Positions 1-5,958 of a stretch of DNA of 9,233 nucleotides are shown here, piece by piece (the stretch's first letter is position 1; the number at the start of each line of letters is the position of its first letter). Made by a program: the position numbers and the translations under genes. The stretch spans positions 1 to 9,233 of the forward strand of contig JAISGC010000065.1 in NCBI GenBank assembly GCA_031263295.1. Reading direction: 5' to 3'. Under the pieces are notes generated by a model that was given only the letters and a program-made list of their open reading frames with translations, was not told the origin of the DNA and ran no database searches. The stretch is from Rickettsiales bacterium (GTDB taxonomy: Bacteria; Pseudomonadota; Alphaproteobacteria; Rs-D84).

Positions 1-1
1 G

Positions 2-640
2 GTCAATGCTCAACGCGAGGGTTGGCAGGATCCGCATGTCAATGTCTATGCTACTTACGGCCAGGGCGTCAATGTCGAAAAAGACTCGACTATGTATGAG
101 CGGCAGAAAAAGGAGTTGGAGCTTCAAGAGGGGCGCGAGGTCGCAAGAAATAAGCTGCTGAAAGCGACTAATCTTGACCAGTATTGCGACGATGTCAGGA
201 ATCTTACGGACGAGACCTGCAAAAAATATTGGCAGACAAAAGAGCCGGACGGCCGCTTCAAGCAATGGTATCCGACAGATTGGGAAAAGTTTGACAAAGA
301 GCGTTTGCGGGGCAATACGGCGGTGTTGTGCGCGGCTTATCCCAAAGAATCCGAATGCTGTCCTTACTTCAAGGCCAACAATCAAGCAAACTATCAGCTC
401 TATTGCTCCGCGCAGTATATTGCCGGGCGTTGCGACGAACTGGCCAAGACCGGGCTTCAGAACTTGTGTGTTGCGGGCGGATGTCCGAATGATTCGCGTT
501 GCTGTCCTTGGTATGAGAATCAGAAAGACGCCGCATCGCTTGCGAGTTATTGTCCGGGATTCTCCCCGGGCAAGACGGATCCAGATGCGGAGCTAGACCC
601 AAGCAGCGGGCGTAGGATAAAGATACCATTAAAACTATGA
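2..640 (+). CDS. Cys-rich protein with duplicated CCP[YW] module, 5' end missing
   Basis: The reading frame is open from the first bases of the window, so this is the C-terminal 212 residues of a longer protein; the Met at base 92 is probably internal. Seen: a charged, coiled-coil-like stretch (visible residues about 30-55), then 12 cysteines. Two related modules follow one another: Cys110, Cys-Cys119-120 in 'CCPYF', Cys135; and Cys156, Cys-Cys167-168 in 'CCPWY', Cys184. Each CC pair is followed by Pro and two aromatic residues, then a Gln/Asn/Ala-rich run ending in Y-x(0-2)-C. The spacing suggests disulfide-stapled repeats in an extracytoplasmic protein, although the N-terminus that would show a signal peptide is outside the window. 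The stop overlaps the next start as ATGA, so the two genes are probably co-translated. I do not recognise the family and assign no function. Confidence 0.8.
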   Translation, partial: VNAQREGWQDPHVNVYATYGQGVNVEKDSTMYERQKKELELQEGREVARNKLLKATNLDQYCDDVRNLTDETCKKYWQTKEPDGRFKQWYPTDWEKFDKERLRGNTAVLCAAYPKESECCPYFKANNQANYQLYCSAQYIAGRCDELAKTGLQNLCVAGGCPNDSRCCPWYENQKDAASLASYCPGFSPGKTDPDAELDPSSGRRIKIPLKL

Positions 641-1827
641 TTAAAATATTTTTACTTTTAATCGCAATGTTTATCGCGCCCGCCGCGCGCGCGGACAGGA
701 TAATGGACTGCCTGATGCTGGCGAAAAATGACTTCACGAACAAGGTCAGCGATTATCTCAAATCCCAGGGATATGCGGAATTGGACCCCACCATGGGCGA
801 CGCTCGGCATGTCCGCGAATATATGCGGATTCTTGCGGACGCAATGAAGTCCGGCTGCGGCGAAACCGCGATGCACAATATAGCGCGAGAATGGTCGGCG
901 GCTGGGGCGGGTTATCAAAGCCCGATTATAGAGATGGAGTTCAATGGCAACATCTTGGAATTCACGCTGGATATTCCGAGCTTGTTTTATTTCTCTCCTG
1001 AAAAATCGACGATTATAATCGCCCCGAACTCCGCAGGGGCCGCGCTGTCATACGGCGCTTTCCCAAAGAATATTTTTGATGATGAAAAATGCGCGAAGAG
1101 CATGCTTGATGGAAATATGTTTGTCGGTGGCAACCCGACACCGGCGATACCTGCCGCCGGAGCGGGGCTCGCCGCTGGACAGCTGCCGGTCGGTGCCGTA
1201 GTCGGACAGCCGTATATGCCGACTGTGGCTACGGCCGGAACCACATTGGGCCCGATGACCGCGGGTGGAACCCCTGGGTTCGTGATTGGCGGAGCTGCAC
1301 CTTCGGGCGCATCGGCCGCTGCAAGTGTCAGCGTCAAATCGATGGCGGGCGGATTGTTGGCGACAGGAGCCGGACAAGTCGCGGTGAATCTGATAACCGG
1401 CGGCGGCGGAGTGAGACAGCCGGACCGCGCGTCTGCGCTGAACACGGCGGGTCAATCCGTTTTCGCCGAGGATTTCGGGGGCGGCAATTTCTATCTTGTT
1501 GATTTTCCGAGCGTCGGAAAGACATCTGCGAATTTTTTCAGCCTTACAAACTATTTTCCCGGCGCGATCGCGGTCAGCAAAGGCGACGGAAAAATAAACA
1601 ATATTATAGCGTATGAGAACTTCACGACCGCGATACGGCGCGCGCAGGCTTTGTCGGATGCGCTGGCGCGTGGCGAATGCTCCGGCAAGCAGCTGGCCGT
1701 CTGGGTCGCAAAATTACCGAGCGATGCGAAAATAGAAAGCCTTGGTTCCGGTAAGATTCTCTCGCTGCGCGGAAACAAGCAGCAGAACGAATTGACGCTG
1801 ACCGCCGGGCCGTTCAACATTCACTAA
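637..1827 (+). CDS. Secreted protein with Ala/Gly/Pro-rich central linker, unknown function
   Basis: A 396 aa protein whose start overlaps the upstream stop (ATGA), implying translational coupling; AGGAT about 18 bases upstream is too far for a normal Shine-Dalgarno. Residues 1-19 form a signal peptide (MIK, hydrophobic core, then A-R-A before Asp20). The mature protein has three parts: an N-terminal domain (20-160, cysteines 25, 74 and 152), a low-complexity Ala/Gly/Pro/Thr/Val-rich linker (about 165-260), and a C-terminal mixed alpha/beta-looking domain (about 270-396, with Cys348). Four cysteines in the mature chain would allow two disulfides. The flexible linker between two compact parts suggests a periplasmic or surface protein, possibly a partner of the Cys-rich protein encoded just upstream. 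I do not recognise the family. Confidence 0.85.
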   Translation: MIKIFLLLIAMFIAPAARADRIMDCLMLAKNDFTNKVSDYLKSQGYAELDPTMGDARHVREYMRILADAMKSGCGETAMHNIAREWSAAGAGYQSPIIEMEFNGNILEFTLDIPSLFYFSPEKSTIIIAPNSAGAALSYGAFPKNIFDDEKCAKSMLDGNMFVGGNPTPAIPAAGAGLAAGQLPVGAVVGQPYMPTVATAGTTLGPMTAGGTPGFVIGGAAPSGASAAASVSVKSMAGGLLATGAGQVAVNLITGGGGVRQPDRASALNTAGQSVFAEDFGGGNFYLVDFPSVGKTSANFFSLTNYFPGAIAVSKGDGKINNIIAYENFTTAIRRAQALSDALARGECSGKQLAVWVAKLPSDAKIESLGSGKILSLRGNKQQNELTLTAGPFNIH

Positions 1828-1836
1828 TTTTTCATA

Positions 1837-1865
1837 TTGCATTTTCTTTTTCCAATTGCTATGCT
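1837..1865 (+). promoter_or_regulatory. Possible promoter of rubrerythrin (extended -10)
   Basis: TGCTATGCT at 1857-1865 fits an extended -10 (TGn plus TATGCT). A weak -35, TTGCAT at 1837-1842, lies 17 bases upstream of the -10 hexamer. It sits in the 64-base gap between the previous stop and the rubrerythrin start, which would give a short leader carrying the ribosome site at 1881. The -35 matches consensus at only about half its positions, so this is tentative. Confidence 0.35.
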
Positions 1866-1891
1866 CCCGGCGACAACAAAAAGGAAAAATT

Positions 1892-2509
1892 ATGGCTATG
1901 TTAAAGGGCACGAAGACCGAAAAAAACATTCTGACCGCGTTCGCGGGCGAATCCCAAGCGCGCAATCGCTACACATTTTTTGCGTCGCAGGCCAAAAAAG
2001 ACGGCTTCGAGGCCATCGGAAAAATCTTCGAGGAAACCGCCGCCCAGGAAAAGGAGCACGCCGAGCGCCTGTTCAAGTATTTGGAGGGCGGGATGATTGA
2101 AATATCGGCCGCGTTCCCGGCCGGGAAAATCGGCACCACGCTTGAAAACCTCCGCGCGGCGCAATTCGGCGAGCACGAGGAAAACACGATTATGTATCCA
2201 GAATTCGCGCAAATCGCCGCGGCCGAAGGATTCGACGCGATCGCCGCGGTCCTGAAAAATATCGGGATGGCCGAGCGCTATCACGAGTCGCGCTACAAGG
2301 CGCTGGCCGACGCAATCGAAGCGGGCACGCTGTTCAAGTCGGACAAGGTTGTGATGTGGCGCTGCACGAACTGCGGCAACTGGCACATCGGAACCGAGGC
2401 GCCGTCCGTTTGCAGCGCCTGTCTGCATCCGCAGGGATTCTTCGTCAGCGAGAGCGTGATTTCCCGCTGCGACACGAACGAAGGTTTTTGCGAGTTCGCG
2501 AATAAATAA
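1892..2509 (+). CDS. rbr: Rubrerythrin (non-heme diiron peroxidase)
   Basis: 205 aa. Rubrerythrins reduce hydrogen peroxide in the cytoplasm of anaerobes and microaerophiles, taking electrons from rubredoxin or NAD(P)H-dependent donors. Residues 1-145 are the ferritin-like four-helix domain with the diiron ligands in their usual places: Glu20 (AGESQAR), Glu53/His56 (EKEH), Glu94/Glu97 (GEHEE) and Glu128/His131 (ERYH). Residues 153-185 are the rubredoxin-like Fe(Cys)4 domain: Cys158-x2-Cys161 and Cys174-x2-Cys177, followed by HPQGFF. The start was chosen at 1892 because AAGGA at 1881-1885 lies 6 bases before it; an upstream TTG at 1856 would add 12 unconserved residues. It appears monocistronic. 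Odd: about 20 residues follow the rubredoxin motif and include two extra cysteines (193 and 200). The family and fold are certain; the electron donor is not shown here. Confidence 0.97.
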   Translation: MAMLKGTKTEKNILTAFAGESQARNRYTFFASQAKKDGFEAIGKIFEETAAQEKEHAERLFKYLEGGMIEISAAFPAGKIGTTLENLRAAQFGEHEENTIMYPEFAQIAAAEGFDAIAAVLKNIGMAERYHESRYKALADAIEAGTLFKSDKVVMWRCTNCGNWHIGTEAPSVCSACLHPQGFFVSESVISRCDTNEGFCEFANK

Positions 2510-2530
2510 AACAATGCCGTCCAACTTGTG

Positions 2531-2590
2531 TTCCCCTCCTTTGGAGGGGTGGCCGCGAAGGGTCGCAGACCCGGAGCGGCCGGGGTGGTG
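2531..2590. repeat. GC-rich double-hairpin intergenic repeat
   Basis: Two adjacent perfect stems lie downstream of rubrerythrin. The first is CCCCTCC / GGAGGGG (2533-2539 with 2543-2549, loop TTT). The second is GGCCGC / GCGGCC (2551-2556 with 2576-2581), enclosing GGGTC-GCA-GACCC (2560-2572). The architecture, a pyrimidine stem with a TTT loop followed by a GGCC stem, recurs at 4775-4835. The inner 13-mer recurs in reverse complement at 3471-3483. This suggests a modular dispersed palindromic repeat rather than gene-specific DNA. It has no T-run, so it is not a canonical terminator. Confidence 0.6.
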
Positions 2591-2624
2591 CGTCTCGCGG
2601 GCGCTACGCCGTATTTCCGGGACC

Positions 2625-2659
2625 AATTATGAATTGTGAATTACGAATTATGAATTAAA
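2625..2659. repeat. Short tandem heptamer repeat, AATTRYG type
   Basis: Five contiguous 7-base words of the form AATTATG, AATTGTG, AATTACG and so on, the last being AATTAAA. The row abuts the terminator at 2657 and fills the gap between rubrerythrin and the minus-strand Cys-rich gene. The period is exactly 7 with point variation in the last three bases. It is similar in kind to the heptamer STRR elements known from cyanobacterial intergenic DNA. Confidence 0.7.
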
Positions 2660-2683
2660 AAATCCGCCTTCGGCGGATTTTTT
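2657..2683 (-). terminator. Bidirectional rho-independent terminator
   Basis: A perfect inverted repeat: six A, TCCGCC (2663-2668), loop TTC, GGCGGA (2672-2677), six T. Read on the minus strand it begins at the stop codon of the 75 aa secreted protein gene and ends in a U-tract, as a terminator should. On the plus strand it also gives a stem plus T6, so it can end rubrerythrin transcription too. Confidence 0.85.
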
Positions 2684-2909
2684 ACGGCGTGTATGTGCAG
2701 CTTCCGATGCAGGTTCCTTTCGACGGGTCGCAGGTGTCGGACAACGACGGCATCTTCAACGAAGTATCTATCTCGACATAACCCGACGGACAGCTTCCGG
2801 TCTCGACGACCTGATACAGATTTCCGACATCGACCTCGACATAACCGGACGGGCAAGACGCGAACGCCGCAACGGGCAGAAAAAATAAAAATGCGGATAT
2901 TCTTTTCAT
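2682..2909 (-). CDS. Small secreted Cys-rich protein, CPSGYV repeat (paralogue 1)
   Basis: 75 aa. Residues 1-17 are a signal peptide with an A-F-A cleavage site before Ser18-Cys19. The mature chain of about 58 residues holds five cysteines (19, 40, 60, 67, 71) and an internal duplication: CPSGYVEVD at 19-27 and CPSGYVEID at 40-48. A CDPSKGTC motif and the C-terminal GSCTYTP follow. The ATG at 2909 was chosen over a TTG one codon earlier; ribosome-site similarity (AGAGA) is weak. It is a tandem paralogue of the gene at 2997-3230, and the two are close even at DNA level around the CPSGYV codons. Export and disulfide bonding are inferred from composition. An odd cysteine count leaves one free thiol, or a lipobox-like 'FASC' alternative, though Phe at -3 is atypical. 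Function unknown. Confidence 0.85.
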   Translation of the reverse strand: MKRISAFLFFLPVAAFASCPSGYVEVDVGNLYQVVETGSCPSGYVEIDTSLKMPSLSDTCDPSKGTCIGSCTYTP

Positions 2910-2930
2910 CAATTCATTGTCTCTGTTTTT

Positions 2931-2998
2931 TAACGACTAGTGACTAACGCCTAACGACTAACATTAGTCACTAGTCGTTAGTCACTAATCACTAAATC
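2931..2998. repeat. Inverted heptamer repeat (TTAGTCR type), 17-bp perfect stem
   Basis: Left arm words are CGACTAG, TGACTAA, CGCCTAA and CGACTAA; right arm words are TTAGTCA, CTAGTCG, TTAGTCA, CTAATCA and CTAAATC. TAACGACTAGTGACTAA (2931-2947) is the exact reverse complement of 2964-2980, leaving a 16-base loop. The element sits between the two tandem minus-strand genes and touches the stop codon of the upstream one (2997-2999). In RNA it would form a stable hairpin right after that stop. There is no T-run, so it may attenuate or protect mRNA rather than terminate. The same 17-mer is at 6877-6893. Confidence 0.85.
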
Positions 2999-3230
2999 AC
3001 GGCGTATAAGTGCACGACCCGGTGCAGGTTCCCTTCGCGGAATCGCACAGGCTGTCTCCGTCGGGGATTTTCAATGATGTGTCTATCGCGACATAGCCGG
3101 ACGGGCAGGTATCGCCCGGGACCACTTGGTAAAGGTCTCCGACATCGACGCTGACATAACCGGACGGGCACGACGCGAACGCGGCGCCCGCGAGCAGAGC
3201 GATGGCTGCAAATGCGACGAATCTTTTCAT
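2997..3230 (-). CDS. Small secreted Cys-rich protein, CPSGYV repeat (paralogue 2)
   Basis: 77 aa. The start was set at 3230 because AGGAGA lies 6 bases before it on the minus strand and the signal peptide begins there; an upstream in-frame Met would add 32 residues unlike a leader. Signal peptide 1-19 (A-F-A before Ser20-Cys21). Mature cysteines at 21, 42, 62, 69 and 73 match the paralogue at 2682-2909, as do the duplicated CPSGYV units (21-26, 42-47) and the GSCTYTP end. It is the upstream gene of the pair. A -10-like TATATTATT lies at 3257-3265 on the minus strand without a clear -35, so the pair may be transcribed from here and partly interrupted by the heptamer hairpin. Unknown function; secretion is likely. 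Confidence 0.87.
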   Translation of the reverse strand: MKRFVAFAAIALLAGAAFASCPSGYVSVDVGDLYQVVPGDTCPSGYVAIDTSLKIPDGDSLCDSAKGTCTGSCTYTP

Positions 3231-3305
3231 TCTTTTCTCCTGTGTTTTGTTTGTCGAATAATATACTTTTTTGCAATATCGCGCGAGGAAAAAAAATTGA
3301 TTACA

Positions 3306-3536
3306 GAGCGCGGTTCCTGCCCCCATTTATGGGGGCGGGATAGATTTCGTTGGCGAGCGAGCAACGCTCGCGAACCTACGAAATCTTGGGTGGGGGTTTA
3401 TTTTCTCCCTGCCCCTCTGAATAATTTTGCTTTCCCAGATGAGCCCCCACCCAAGATTCGCTAGGCGGCAGGGTCTGCGACCCGCGCCGCCAAGCGAATC
3501 TATCCCGCCCCCGCAAGCGGGGGCAGGAAAATCCGC
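3306..3536. repeat. Nested palindromic intergenic element
   Basis: This occupies most of the 359-base gene-free stretch 3231-3589. Perfect nested arms: TTCCTGCCCCC (3314-3324) with 3519-3529; a 16-base arm 3331-3346 (GGGGGCGGGATAGATT) with 3497-3512; and a 15-base arm 3382-3396 with 3444-3458 (AATCTTGGGTGGGGG type). Side hairpins branch between the arms: GCGAGCG/CGCTCGC (3353-3371) and GGCGG...CCGCC (3464-3491) enclosing GGGTC-TGC-GACCC. The central loop (3397-3443) is AT-richer and unpaired. The whole folds as a long stem with two side branches. No ORF is convincing inside. It resembles a non-coding palindromic dispersed element (REP or MITE-like); copy number is unknown. Confidence 0.8.
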
Positions 3537-3556
3537 TTTTTTACAAACGCGATTTG

Positions 3557-3565
3557 TGATAAAAT
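3557..3565 (+). promoter_or_regulatory. Possible extended -10 promoter for the collagen-like gene
   Basis: TGATAAAAT fits TGn plus TAAAAT, 24 bases before the ATG and just outside the nested palindrome. Only a T-run occupies the -35 position at 17-base spacing, and a TTTACA at 3540 would leave just 14. A good Shine-Dalgarno, AGGAGG at 3573-3578, follows 11 bases before the ATG. Confidence 0.4.
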
Positions 3566-3589
3566 GACGGGCAGGAGGGGTTATCGCAA

Positions 3590-4723
3590 ATGAAAAAATT
3601 GGTCTCTTTTATTGCAATTTCCGCGGCTTTCGCGGGCGCGGCGCTTGCGGCGCCGACAATATCCAAGGCGCGATCCGCGACGAATTCGTCCGCGCGGCTT
3701 TCGATTGGAAGCTATATAAAGGACAAGGCGACGACCGCCGGAAAGACGCTTGTCGTCAACGGCGGCAAGAACAATTCCAACTCGCCGGGGACCAGCGGCG
3801 GCGGCGACATACCCGCGGGGCTGGCCGACTGGAAGGACTGGGCGGATAATCTTCTGCGCGACTTGCCCGGCCACTATGCGACGAAGGACGAATTGTCGGA
3901 CGCGTTGGCGAATGTGAATGTGGACTTGACCGGATACGCTACGGAAACCTATGTCGACGACGCGATTGCGGCGCTGTCGTTAAATGGCATGCAGGGCAAA
4001 CAGGTCGTGATGCAAAACGACGGCACGAATATTCAATGGAAATATCAAAGCGACTCGGCTTGGCAGAATCTGATTGCATTGTCCGCATTGCGCGGACCAC
4101 AGGGTCAGGACGGACAAGACGGAGCGCCCGGAGCGACGGGACCCGAAGGGCCCCAGGGTCGAGATGGTGTCGAGGGACCGCGTGGAGCCGATGGGAAGTC
4201 GGCCTATCAAAGTTGGCTCGATAACGGACACACTGGAACCGAGGCGGAGTTTATCGCTTCGTTCGGTCAGAACGGAGCGCCGGGTCAAGATGGCAACGAC
4301 GGGGCGCCGGGCGCAGATGGCGCCGACGGCCGCGAGATACTTCTTACAAATGACGGCACCAATATAAAGTGGCAATACGACGGCGATGCGAACTGGAATA
4401 ATCTGGTCGCGGTCGCGGATCTCGTCGGCGCCGCGGGCGCGCCGGGGGCCGAGGGCCAGCCGGGAACGCCGGGAGCGCCCGGCCAAGACGGAGCCGCGGG
4501 AGCGGATGGAAAAAATATTCAGTTGCAGGTTGCGGCGGGTTATATCCAATGGCGCAATGTCGGGGATGCCGCGTGGAATAATTTGGTTGCGCTGACGGAC
4601 ATCACGGGGCCGCAAGGTGAGGCGGGCGACGGCTCGGCCAGTTTGCCGAGCGCGGATGGGAACACATATCTGATTGTCAACGGCGCCTGGTCGAAGGTGT
4701 CCTTCACACCGGATAGTTATTAG
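3590..4723 (+). CDS. Secreted collagen-like fibre protein
   Basis: 377 aa with a signal peptide at 1-20 (A-L-A before Ala21). After a Ser/Gly/Asn-rich region comes a segment with GYATETYVDDAI (115-126), recalling phage tail-fibre modules. Then a unit of about 33 residues occurs three times (137-169, 248-280, 308-340), with NDGTNIxW-type or related strands and W-x-N-L-[IV]-A. Each is followed by Gly-X-Y triplets: 12 (from 169), 8 (226-249), 10 (280-309), and a short GPQGEAG run at 340. Between tracts 1 and 2 sits QSWLDNGHTGTEAEFIASF (207-225), a motif typical of phage collagen-fibre proteins. Collagen triplets trimerise into rods, so a trimeric surface fibre is inferred. It ends SFTPDSY with no LPxTG or membrane anchor. 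AGGAGG precedes the start. It heads the plus-strand secreted-gene run. Binding partner unknown. Confidence 0.9.
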   Translation: MKKLVSFIAISAAFAGAALAAPTISKARSATNSSARLSIGSYIKDKATTAGKTLVVNGGKNNSNSPGTSGGGDIPAGLADWKDWADNLLRDLPGHYATKDELSDALANVNVDLTGYATETYVDDAIAALSLNGMQGKQVVMQNDGTNIQWKYQSDSAWQNLIALSALRGPQGQDGQDGAPGATGPEGPQGRDGVEGPRGADGKSAYQSWLDNGHTGTEAEFIASFGQNGAPGQDGNDGAPGADGADGREILLTNDGTNIKWQYDGDANWNNLVAVADLVGAAGAPGAEGQPGTPGAPGQDGAAGADGKNIQLQVAAGYIQWRNVGDAAWNNLVALTDITGPQGEAGDGSASLPSADGNTYLIVNGAWSKVSFTPDSY

Positions 4724-4750
4724 GGGTTAGGGACCAGGGGAAGGGGTTAG
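4720..4750. repeat. Degenerate heptamer run, TTAGGGG type
   Basis: TTAGGGG, TTAGGGA and CCAGGGG in exact 7-base register, then AAGGGG-TTAG. The first word contains the TAG stop codon of the collagen-like gene. It is shorter than the other heptamer elements and has no complementary arm nearby. Confidence 0.5.
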
Positions 4751-4774
4751 TGCGAAGGGATTATTCCAGAGCGC

Positions 4775-4835
4775 AATTCCCCTTCTCCTTTGGAGAAGGT
4801 GTGGCATCGGCCGAAGGCCTATGACGGGGTAATGG
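4775..4835. repeat. Hairpin intergenic repeat, relative of 2531-2590
   Basis: CCTTCTCC (4781-4788), loop TTT, GGAGAAGG (4792-4799) is a perfect 8-bp stem. It is followed by GGCC-GAA-GGCC and then GGGG. The order of elements matches the repeat downstream of rubrerythrin with different stem bases, as if compensatory changes kept the fold. The rest of the 206-base gap to 4930 is an A-rich leader with no clear promoter. Confidence 0.55.
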
Positions 4836-4929
4836 TTATGAACATATGACAAGGCGGGTGCATAAGTCATTACGAGAAATTAAAAAAAAACGAAAACAAC
4901 AATAAAACCAAAACAAAAGAGAACCAAAA

Positions 4930-5853
4930 ATGAAAAAACACATCCTCACCCTGTTGGCTTTTGCCGCGGCGCCGTCGCTGGCCGCGGCCGATACAGTTAT
5001 CGCGACAAAAGGCTATGTGGACGGCGGTCTCGCGACCAAGGCGGATTCGTCGGCGATTCCGACGAAAGTCAGCGACTTGGCCAACGATTCCCAATTCGTC
5101 AGCGAAACGGAAATGGACGCGACGCTGACGGGCTATGCGACCGGCCAGGAATTGGCGGATGGCCTCGCGACGAAACAGAATACCCTGCCCGCGGGCGCGA
5201 CGGCGGGCCAGGTTCTGAAATCGGACGGCGCGGGCGGCTTTACCTGGGCGGCCGACAATGATAACACGACCGACATAACCGGCAAGGCGGACAAGGCGAT
5301 TCCGGCGGCGGCTGGAAATGTCGCGACGCTTGGTGCAGATGGAAATCTGGTTGACGGCGGAACGCTCGGCACCGCGGCCTTTGCGGATGCGGACGATTTC
5401 GACGCGAATGGCGATGCGGCGGCGGTCCAAACCATTCTCGACAACTTCATCAACCGGACGGACGGCTTTGCGACCACGGCGCAGGGAACGCTCGCGGGAA
5501 CCGCATTGCAGCCCGGCGCGAATATCTCCGAGCTGAACAACGACGCATTGTATTTAACCAGCGGCGATATTTCCGGCAAGCAGGATAAAATCGGCGGCGG
5601 AACCGACGGCAGCGTCATAACCAACTCCGGCGTGGCCGGCTCGGTCAACGAGCTTGCGGTGGACGCGACGAGCGGCGGAACGGCGTCGTCGACAAGCCTG
5701 ATTACATCGGGCGCGGTCGCGGCGGGGCTTGCGACCAAGCAGGCGACATTGCCGGTCGCGGCCAGCGATGCGACTGCGCGCGTTCTGTCTTCGGACGGCG
5801 CGGGCGGGTTCGTCTGGGCGACGATTACGGGCGATAGTTATACGGGACAATAA
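4930..5853 (+). CDS. Secreted phage tail-fibre-like protein A
   Basis: 307 aa, Ala/Gly/Asp/Thr-rich. Signal peptide 1-20 (A-A-A before Asp21). The mature protein starts with VIATKGYVDGGL (23-34), then IPTKVSDLANDSQFVSE (43-59), a motif pair common in phage tail-fibre and baseplate proteins. The unit GLATKQ(N/A)TLP...SDGAGGF(T/V)WA appears twice (78-107 and 266-297), framing a repetitive middle. No cysteines, no transmembrane anchor; it ends GDSYTGQ. The first 40 mature residues closely match the next gene's product, so the two are paralogues with different bodies. Ribosome-site match is weak (AAGAGAA within an A-rich leader). Likely an exported repetitive beta-structured fibre; whether it is surface-held or released cannot be told. 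Not a prophage tail gene: phage fibres lack Sec signals and no other phage gene is near. Confidence 0.87.
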   Translation: MKKHILTLLAFAAAPSLAAADTVIATKGYVDGGLATKADSSAIPTKVSDLANDSQFVSETEMDATLTGYATGQELADGLATKQNTLPAGATAGQVLKSDGAGGFTWAADNDNTTDITGKADKAIPAAAGNVATLGADGNLVDGGTLGTAAFADADDFDANGDAAAVQTILDNFINRTDGFATTAQGTLAGTALQPGANISELNNDALYLTSGDISGKQDKIGGGTDGSVITNSGVAGSVNELAVDATSGGTASSTSLITSGAVAAGLATKQATLPVAASDATARVLSSDGAGGFVWATITGDSYTGQ

Positions 5854-5859
5854 AGGAGG
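5852..5859 (+). promoter_or_regulatory. Displaced Shine-Dalgarno at hairpin base
   Basis: AAAGGAGG begins within the stop codon of the upstream gene and is a full match to the anti-Shine-Dalgarno, but no start codon lies within normal distance. The next gene starts at 5959 and has no ribosome site directly before it. The hexamer hairpin between them would, when folded, bring this site next to that ATG. Functional use is inference. Confidence 0.3.
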
Positions 5860-5950
5860 ACTAGGATCAGGACTAGGACTAGGTGAACCTTGTGATAGCG
5901 CGGATGCGCGATAACGAGCCACACCTAGTCCTAATCCTAGTCCTAATCCT
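5857..5950. repeat. Inverted hexamer repeat (AGGACT / CCTAGT type)
   Basis: The left arm (5857-5885) is built from AGGACT-type hexamers and the right arm (5922-5950) from CCTAGT and CCTAAT hexamers. The 29-base arms are complementary at 25 positions by my reading, with at least one mismatch able to wobble in RNA. The loop of about 36 bases includes GCGCGGATGCGCG. It fills the gap between the two fibre-like genes and ends 8 bases before the second gene's ATG. Confidence 0.8.
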
Positions 5951-5958
5951 AAACAGAT

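Noticed and set aside
1901..2626. Long minus-strand ORF (241 codons) opposite rubrerythrin
   Set aside because: It mirrors a certain gene in GC-rich DNA, has Arg/Gly/Val-rich shadow composition and no ribosome site.
2931..2998. CRISPR-like array
   Set aside because: The period is 7 bases without spacers and the arms are inverted; no cas gene is present.
2682..3230. Lipoproteins (Cys after signal peptide)
   Set aside because: The -3 residue is Phe (FASC), unlike a normal lipobox, and A-F-A before Ser fits signal peptidase I better.
3980..4615. 211-codon minus-strand ORF opposite the collagen-like gene, with its 5133-5738 counterpart opposite fibre protein A
   Set aside because: Both arise from codon bias of repetitive plus-strand genes and show no motif or start signal.
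4720..4740. Telomere-like TTAGGG repeat
   Set aside because: Only three degenerate 7-base words in a bacterial spacer, explained by the local heptamer pattern.
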